A stretch of 11,156 nucleotides of DNA, taken from positions 6,104-17,259 of the forward strand of contig MGNL01000095.1 in the NCBI GenBank assembly GCA_001796785.1, read 5' to 3'. A program made the position numbers and the translations under genes. This DNA comes from Chloroflexi bacterium RBG_16_51_16 (GTDB taxonomy: Bacteria > Chloroflexota > Anaerolineae > Anaerolineales > Villigracilaceae). Positions 6,506-11,156 of the stretch are shown here, piece after piece (position 1 is the stretch's first letter; each line of letters opens with the position of its first letter). The notes beneath the pieces are model-generated. The model was not told where the DNA came from, searched no databases, and saw nothing but the letters and a program-made list of their open reading frames with translations.

Positions 6506-7940
6506 TTGATAAATGGTCTTTGACTTGTTGTTTCCGTCGATTGATCCAGGCTCTCGCCGCAAAGGTTCCCAGGATAATCATGCTGAGTAGGATTAAACAT
6601 CCCAGGCATATGAAGATGGGCGTCAATGGATCAGCGAACACCTCCGGGAATGGTTGTTGATACGAAGAAGTTGGCACAAAATAAGGTGTCGGCGTGATTA
6701 TCGCTTCACGACCGGAGAGGGGAACGATCGTTGGTACCTGGGTTGGGGCAGGAACGCTGGTTGGTTGAGCTGATACGGACCTGGGTTCTGCGTCGATCGC
6801 CTTGCGCCATTCATCTTCAAGCCCATCTACATCAAATCCGTATACATCAATCAAAGCTTGGTTGGTGGTTTCTCCATCCCTCAGTTTGAGCAACAGGGCG
6901 GTCATTTTTTCCTGGCCGTGGGCTTCGATTAAATACTTGACCAGGCTATAGGATTGGCTGTAGGAAAGATATGCCTTGTTGGTCACTTCGGAGAAACTTC
7001 CGCTTAAAGACCGGACCGATAGAAGGGTATTGTTCTCGATCGCATCCGTCAGCTGGACTTGATCAGCCCAGTCGAGGTCTCCTTCGGAATATACGGCAAG
7101 CCCCTCATTGAGCCATGTGGGTACGTCGCCTAGGCAGGAGAATGTTTGGTGACCCACCAGTACGTGTGTCAATTCGTGGACCATCGCATCCCGACCCCAC
7201 TCCAGTTCAACAGGGGTGATACCGATCAGGACGATATCAAAATCCGGGTAGGCCATCCCGCCCGTCCAGGCAGGTTCGTAAAGGATCGCATTCTTAAGTT
7301 CTTCCGCACCGGAGTAGATATAAATATCGATGGGCGCCTCGACAGTTAATCCGGAGTTTTGCGAATTGAAATCGAGTCCGCTCTTCGCTGAATTCATCAA
7401 GTCCTGTGCAAAATCCTGTCCACCTTCATACCAGTGAAGCTGAAGTTTGTCGCGGGCCAGAGTTTGCCAGTCGTGCTCAGAATCGATCCAGGTGGCAGAG
7501 CGGGTTTCGCTCACCTGCTCAAATCCGCCTGCATTGGAAAACCGCCAGCGCCACCAAAGTTGTGCTCCGGTCGGCAGTGATCCGCTCTGGCGCATATCCC
7601 ATGTCCAACTGACTTCAATCTCGTTTGCGGGTGTGAATTGCGGAAAGGCTTTGGCGATGACGTCTCCACACGTAAGTTGTTTGTTCCCATACTCGAGAAC
7701 GACGGATACGATTTCTGATTCGGAGTGGATCTCTGCAGAAAAGGTTGCTGAATTCGGAAAATCAATGCTGATTTCGTTGTACGTAACTTCGCTGGTTAGC
7801 GAGGCTGAAAGGATTTGTTGTGGAGATGGAAGCAGTGTCAGGAACAACACAATTCGCAGTGCTTGGATCCTTGCTGGGATTTTTTGCAACGAGCGGGGAG
7901 AGGGATTATTCAATTCAAATCCTCTTCGTGATGAATTCAT
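6498..7940 (-). CDS. Membrane-anchored gluzincin metallopeptidase (peptidase MA-like domain)
   Basis: 480 residues. Zinc-site marks are H255-E-L-T-H259 and, 20 residues on, E279 in WLNEGLAVYSEG, the HExxH-plus-Glu arrangement of gluzincins and of the Peptidase_MA family. Order: basic N-terminus with a signal-like hydrophobic stretch (about 28-47), a beta-rich domain with aromatic residues (50-150), the catalytic domain (about 160-385), a Pro/Thr linker (388-425), one membrane segment at 441-461, and a basic stop-transfer RAWINRRKQQ. The catalytic domain should therefore face outside. Its 3' end overlaps the peptide-binding gene by 8 bases, so a joint role in extracellular peptide generation and capture is plausible but not shown. 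ATG 7940 has no clear Shine-Dalgarno; a GTG at codon 31 is a possible but less likely start. The substrate is unknown. Confidence 0.88.
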   Translation of the reverse strand: MNSSRRGFELNNPSPRSLQKIPARIQALRIVLFLTLLPSPQQILSASLTSEVTYNEISIDFPNSATFSAEIHSESEIVSVVLEYGNKQLTCGDVIAKAFPQFTPANEIEVSWTWDMRQSGSLPTGAQLWWRWRFSNAGGFEQVSETRSATWIDSEHDWQTLARDKLQLHWYEGGQDFAQDLMNSAKSGLDFNSQNSGLTVEAPIDIYIYSGAEELKNAILYEPAWTGGMAYPDFDIVLIGITPVELEWGRDAMVHELTHVLVGHQTFSCLGDVPTWLNEGLAVYSEGDLDWADQVQLTDAIENNTLLSVRSLSGSFSEVTNKAYLSYSQSYSLVKYLIEAHGQEKMTALLLKLRDGETTNQALIDVYGFDVDGLEDEWRKAIDAEPRSVSAQPTSVPAPTQVPTIVPLSGREAIITPTPYFVPTSSYQQPFPEVFADPLTPIFICLGCLILLSMIILGTFAARAWINRRKQQVKDHLSNE

Positions 7941-8035
7941 GTCAGTTTGAATGGACTGCCGGTTGTATTCTATACTTGATCTTCATAACATATCGGTCTG
8001 CATGAACATGTGAGAGGACGCTTTTGGGTGTGTGG

Positions 8036-8098
8036 TGATAAATATATCATGGTTGAAGTTCAGCGCCTCCGGTGATGAAACGTTGTGTTTTTCATGAC
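8036..8098. repeat. Two inverted repeats in the peptidase/ccmE divergent intergenic region
   Basis: The 247-base gap between the divergent peptidase and ccmE genes holds TGATA-N4-TATCA (8036-8040 and 8045-8049, perfect) and GTGATGAAA-N9-TTTCATGAC (8072-8080 and 8090-8098, 8 of 9 paired). They are candidate regulator sites for one or both genes. A TACAAT at 8141-8146 could be a ccmE -10 box, but no -35 box fits it. I see no small gene or RNA gene in the gap. Confidence 0.3.
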
Positions 8099-8187
8099 AT
8101 CCATCTCACTTGGTTCTCAGCCCTAATTAATCTGGATATGTACAATCGACTTTGTTCTAGTCATCTTTGATAGTTATTGGAGAAATT

Positions 8188-8670
8188 ATGCAGCGCATGA
8201 AATTTGTTGTGGGTGGAGTTTTGATCCTTGCCGCGGTTATCTTTCTGATCGTCACCTCGACCCAATCCACGGCCGAGTATTTCCTGACAGTGGATGAGGT
8301 ATCCGCCAAGGGCGCCCAGGTGGTTAATAAGAACGTCCGCCTCTCCGGTGCGGTCATCGGTCAAACGATCGCATATGATCCGTCTACTCTGACTTTGACC
8401 TTTGATGTGGCTCACGTACCCGGTGACCAGGCACTGATCGAGGATGAAGGCGGCTTGGCGGAAGTCCTGCATGCTGCCGTTACAGATCCTGGCCGCGCTC
8501 ATGTAAAAGTGGTTTATGTCGGGCCGAAACCTGATCTCCTTCGCAATGAGGCTCAGGCGATTATGACCGGGCAGATGAAATCGGATGGTATCTTTTACGC
8601 CGACGAGCTCCTGCTTAAATGTCCGACTCGTTATGAAGAGGCTGTACCAGAACAGGCGGCCTCCGGGTGA
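8188..8670 (+). CDS. ccmE: Cytochrome c maturation haem chaperone CcmE, cysteine (CxxxY) type
   Basis: 160 residues. CcmE holds haem covalently on the outer side of the membrane and hands it to CcmF. Seen: one N-terminal membrane anchor (about 5-23), then a small beta-barrel domain including SAKGAQVVNKNVRLSGAV, the conserved PDLLRNEAQAI segment, and FYADELLLK leading to the haem-binding site. That site is C145-P-T-R-Y149, not the H-D-E-N-Y of proteobacterial CcmE; the Cys type is known from archaea and Desulfovibrio. ATG 8188 has GGAGA at 8179-8183 just upstream and is chosen over an in-frame TTG at 8167. It is divergent from the peptidase gene, and a strong terminator begins 4 bases after the stop, separating it from ccmF. 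The assignment is firm; the haem ligand chemistry is inferred from the motif. Confidence 0.92.
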   Translation: MQRMKFVVGGVLILAAVIFLIVTSTQSTAEYFLTVDEVSAKGAQVVNKNVRLSGAVIGQTIAYDPSTLTLTFDVAHVPGDQALIEDEGGLAEVLHAAVTDPGRAHVKVVYVGPKPDLLRNEAQAIMTGQMKSDGIFYADELLLKCPTRYEEAVPEQAASG

Positions 8671-8674
8671 TCCG

Positions 8675-8705
8675 AACTGACAGGTTGAATCCTGTCAGTT
8701 TTTTT
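8675..8705 (+). terminator. Rho-independent terminator between ccmE and ccmF
   Basis: A perfect 10-base stem (AACTGACAGG 8675-8684 with CCTGTCAGTT 8691-8700) encloses a 6-base loop TTGAAT. The stem runs into seven consecutive T (8699-8705). It is the most canonical intrinsic terminator in the window. It should end or attenuate the ccmE transcript before ccmF, which begins about 107 bases further on. Confidence 0.9.
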
Positions 8706-8811
8706 CCATGACTATTTGGTTTCATTCCACCTGGTTTCTTCCCATTCGATGATCGCAATTGGTCCGTCTTGATGGGATCCAGGACAACCTCCTGAAGCAC
8801 AAGGAAAAATT

Positions 8812-10887
8812 ATGGTAGCCGATTTTGGATATGGTGTCCTGGTTCTTACATTCCTGGCGACGTTTTTCAGCGCCGGGATGGCCTATGTGGGTGTGCGGCG
8901 CAGGTCCGAATCGCTCATCGAAAGCGCACGCCGCGGTTTGCTGCTGACATTCCCGTTGATCTCAATTGCCTCGGCTGCGCTCATCTACCTGCTGGTAACG
9001 GATCAATATCAGGTTGCCTTTGTGTACCAGGTGACCAGCCGTAACATGCCTGCTTACCTCAAGGTTACGGCCTGGTGGGGAGGCCAGGCTGGCTCGTTGG
9101 TGTTCTGGACGTGGCTGCTTTCGGCATTCACGACTGCGGTTACGCTGCGCCGTTGGGACCGTGATCGAGAATTTCTTCCGTGGGTCGTAGTCGTCGCTTC
9201 AATCACTTTGGCGTTTTTCCTGATGCTCGTGATCTTCTTTGAAAATCCATTTGCCCGGTTTTACCAGACTGCCGAGGGTGTGAGTTCGTATACCCTGCCG
9301 CCTGCTGGTGCTGTGTTATTCACCCCTCCGGATGGGAATGGGCTCAATCCCTTGCTCCGACACCCCGGCATGGTCATTCATCCACCCATGTTGTATCTTG
9401 GGTTTGTGTCCTTCGTTATTCCTTATGCATTTGCCATGGCAGCCCTAATCTCGGGTCGTACGGATGACCGCTGGATACGCTTGACCCGCCGTTGGACCTT
9501 GTGGGCTTGGTTGTTCCTGTCCTTCGGGCTCGTCCTGGGTGGTCGTTGGGCGTATGATGTGCTGGGTTGGGGCGGATACTGGGGGTGGGATCCGGTCGAG
9601 ATCGCTGCTTTCATGCCGTGGTTAACCGGCACTGCGTTCCTGCATTCGGTCATGATCCAGGAGAAACGCGGTCAGCTGAAACAGTGGAACATGATCCTGA
9701 TCATCCTGACCTATGCCCTGGTGATCTTCGGGACTTTCCTTACCCGCTCGGGTGTACTTTCCTCGGTGCATTCGTTCGCCCAGAGCGCCATCGGTCCGCT
9801 CTTCTTTGCATTCATTGGTCTGACCTTCATCACTTCCTTTGCTCTTTTGATCTGGCGTTGGCCCCAACTGCACGGTGAGACCGAGATGAGATCCCTGCTT
9901 TCCCGTGAGGCATTGTTTCTCCTCAATAATCTGTTGTTCATGAGCATCCTTGTTGTCTGCTTTTGGGGCGTGATCTTCCCGCTCATCTCTGAATTGGTTA
10001 CCGGTCAAAAAGTCACGGTTGGACCTCCCTTTTATGAGCGTGCCACGGCCCCTATCTTTGCTTCTCTCATGTTGCTGATGGGTGTTGCCCCGCTTTCAGC
10101 CTGGGGGCATTCCACATGGAAGACCCTCGGCCGCGCCCTATGGAAACCCGCCTTAGGTGCGACCATAGTAGCCTATCCATTGATCGTTACTAGAACGATG
10201 AATTGGATAGCTTGGATTGGTTTCTATCTCGTTGTCCTTGTTCTTCTCGTAACCTTGTACGAATTCTGGCGTGCCGCCCGAGCGCGTCAAAAGTCTCATG
10301 CCGAAAACTTTATAGCGGCATTATGGACACTTGTCGGCCGTAACCGTCGTCGTTATGGTGGCTATATCATCCATCTCAGCATGATGCTCATGGCGATTGG
10401 TATCTTGGGCATCGAACTTTTCCAAAAAGAGACTCAGGGATCGGTGCCGGTTGGACAATCACTCTCCTTGAGTGGTTATGATGTCAAGTATGAAGAGGTG
10501 GCCCAGTTCAATTTCAAACCTGGTCACGACGTGATGCGGGCTGTTGTGAGTGTGTACCGCGGCGGCAAATTTCTGGGTGAGTTGCATCCGCGCATCGATT
10601 ATTACTACAGCCCAACCAATCCTTCCGAAACCACCCAGACCATGACGATCCCGGGTCAGCGCGCCACGCTTGAAGATGATCTGTATGTGCTGTTGGTTGA
10701 CTGGCAGCCGGTTTCAACAGGTGGGGCCACGTTCAAGATCTATGTTAATCCGCTCGTCAATTGGTTATGGCTTGGCAGCTTGCTTTTCTTCGTGGGTGTG
10801 ATCATTGCTGCCTGGCCCGAACGCGAGGTCGAACCTGTAACCGAGAGCCGTTCCAGGGTTATCCGTCAGGTGAGCGCAGCCGACTAA
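8812..10887 (+). CDS. ccmF: Cytochrome c haem lyase subunit CcmF
   Basis: 691 residues, slightly longer than E. coli CcmF. CcmF joins haem from CcmE to the CxxCH thiols of apocytochromes at the outer membrane face. The WWD haem-handling domain is clear: WGGYWGWDPVE at 253-263. The four histidines known as haem ligands in E. coli CcmF have counterparts: H190 in the IHPPMLY segment, H278 in TAFLHS, H320 in SSVHSF, and H521 in YIIHLSMM. Many membrane segments (roughly 15) span the protein. A soluble loop (about 540-650) lies before the last helix, and the tail is polar. ATG 8812 has AAGGA at 8801-8805. It follows ccmE after a terminator and precedes ccmH. No clear promoter is visible in 8706-8811. 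Confidence 0.96.
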   Translation: MVADFGYGVLVLTFLATFFSAGMAYVGVRRRSESLIESARRGLLLTFPLISIASAALIYLLVTDQYQVAFVYQVTSRNMPAYLKVTAWWGGQAGSLVFWTWLLSAFTTAVTLRRWDRDREFLPWVVVVASITLAFFLMLVIFFENPFARFYQTAEGVSSYTLPPAGAVLFTPPDGNGLNPLLRHPGMVIHPPMLYLGFVSFVIPYAFAMAALISGRTDDRWIRLTRRWTLWAWLFLSFGLVLGGRWAYDVLGWGGYWGWDPVEIAAFMPWLTGTAFLHSVMIQEKRGQLKQWNMILIILTYALVIFGTFLTRSGVLSSVHSFAQSAIGPLFFAFIGLTFITSFALLIWRWPQLHGETEMRSLLSREALFLLNNLLFMSILVVCFWGVIFPLISELVTGQKVTVGPPFYERATAPIFASLMLLMGVAPLSAWGHSTWKTLGRALWKPALGATIVAYPLIVTRTMNWIAWIGFYLVVLVLLVTLYEFWRAARARQKSHAENFIAALWTLVGRNRRRYGGYIIHLSMMLMAIGILGIELFQKETQGSVPVGQSLSLSGYDVKYEEVAQFNFKPGHDVMRAVVSVYRGGKFLGELHPRIDYYYSPTNPSETTQTMTIPGQRATLEDDLYVLLVDWQPVSTGGATFKIYVNPLVNWLWLGSLLFFVGVIIAAWPEREVEPVTESRSRVIRQVSAAD

Positions 10888-10894
10888 TTAAAGG

Positions 10895-10994
10895 GTTAAA
10901 CGTTAAACCATTAACATTTGATCTTCAACCATGAACCACGACTTTCGTCATCCGACGAGGAACTTAGAACTTGAAACTTGGAGCGTATAACTTA
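10895..10994 (+). repeat. Degenerate tandem heptamer repeat between ccmF and ccmH
   Basis: A 7-base periodicity runs through the ccmF-ccmH gap. The first block is GTTAAAC, GTTAAAC, CATTAAC, ATTTGAT, CTTCAAC, CATGAAC, CACGACT (10895-10943). After a less regular stretch the second is GAACTTA, GAACTTG, AAACTTG, GAGCGTA, TAACTTA (10960-10994). The AAC element recurs every seven bases, ending at 10901, 10908, 10915, 10929, 10936, then with a one-base phase slip at 10963, 10970, 10977 and 10991. No open frame of note, terminator or clear promoter is seen here. Confidence 0.65.
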
Positions 10995-11006
10995 TAGAGA
11001 CCGTAT

Positions 11007-11156
11007 ATGAAAAGACTGCTGATTACTCTTTTGCTGCTTTTCTTATCTTCCGGTCTATTCGCACTGCCTGTCTCTGCCCAGGAGCGGACTCCTACGGATG
11101 ACGAGGTCAATGCCATTGCCAGCCAGTTGTACTGCCCGGTATGCGAGAACACGCCA
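11007..11156 (+). CDS. ccmH: Cytochrome c maturation protein CcmH, N-terminal part (cut by window edge)
   Basis: 50 residues are visible. A signal peptide (MKRLLITLLLLFLSS, hydrophobic to about 22, likely cut after VSA24) leads into LYCPVCENTP with C43-P-V-C46. This matches the LRCxxC thiol-redox motif of CcmH/CycL, with Tyr in place of Arg. CcmH reduces, or forms a mixed disulfide with, the CxxCH of apocytochrome c on the outer membrane face before haem attachment by CcmF. The ATG has only a weak purine stretch (AGAGA) upstream. It follows ccmF on the same strand after the heptamer-repeat spacer. The C-terminal membrane anchor is outside the window. Identity is well supported by motif plus neighbours despite the short fragment. 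Confidence 0.88.
   Translation, partial: MKRLLITLLLLFLSSGLFALPVSAQERTPTDDEVNAIASQLYCPVCENTP

Noticed and set aside
6506..6562. Longer start for the peptide-binding protein at 6562
   Set aside because: It would add a charged polar stretch before the signal peptide and deepen the overlap with the peptidase gene; the ATG at 6505 gives a normal signal peptide and a typical short coupling overlap.
7447..7950. 167-codon open frame on the plus strand opposite the metallopeptidase
   Set aside because: It is antisense to a well-supported gene with a zinc motif and membrane anchor, and has no recognisable domain or ribosome binding site.
8167..8187. TTG start for ccmE
   Set aside because: ATG 8188 with GGAGA just upstream gives the normal short n-region before the membrane anchor.
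1..11156. Defence system, CRISPR array, transposon, prophage or tRNA
   Set aside because: Looked for on both strands: no direct-repeat/spacer array, transposase or integrase motif, phage gene or tRNA-like cloverleaf was seen. The only repeat array is the degenerate heptamer before ccmH.

Overview
The window looks like chromosomal DNA from an uncultured or environmental member of the Chloroflexota, most likely Anaerolineae-like. This is an inference from gene content: a tandem ThyX-type protein, a LysM lipoprotein with Thr/Pro-rich linkers, a Cys-type CcmE next to CcmF and CcmH, and secreted proteins with PTPTP-style linkers. Base composition is moderate and looks even throughout. I see no insertion sequences, integrases, phage genes, CRISPR arrays, tRNAs or rRNAs.

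Layout. (1) 1-530, plus strand: the 3' end of an unrecognised gene, followed 12 bases later by a HINT-type HIT hydrolase. (2) 628-1299, plus: a membrane protein of the YdjM/DUF457 putative metal-dependent hydrolase family with a strong ribosome binding site. A hairpin terminator follows, and a good promoter for the next gene has its -35 box in the hairpin loop. (3) 1381-2790, plus: a double-length ThyX-like flavoprotein. (4) 2871-3857, minus: an aldo/keto reductase very similar to eukaryotic Kv-channel beta subunits. It is divergent from (5) 3926-4861, plus: a LysM lipoprotein that may be translated from a leaderless message. (6) 7940-4916, minus: a two-gene overlapping unit, a membrane-anchored gluzincin metallopeptidase followed by an OppA-type peptide-binding protein. 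(7) 8188-11156, plus: cytochrome c maturation genes ccmE, ccmF and the start of ccmH. ccmE is cut off from ccmF by an intrinsic terminator, and ccmF from ccmH by about 100 bases of degenerate 7-base repeats.

How the parts fit. CcmE (haem chaperone), CcmF (haem lyase) and CcmH (apocytochrome thiol reductase) are the late half of System I cytochrome c maturation; the ccmABCD half is not in this window. The peptidase and peptide-binding protein probably act together outside the membrane, but no permease or ATPase genes are adjacent. The other genes look like independent housekeeping or accessory units. I see no convincing new defence or mobile system. The points most worth a second look are the split active-site motif of the tandem ThyX protein, the promoter nested in a terminator, the coexistence of Cys-type CcmE with CcmH, the heptamer repeat, and the peptidase/peptide-binder pair.
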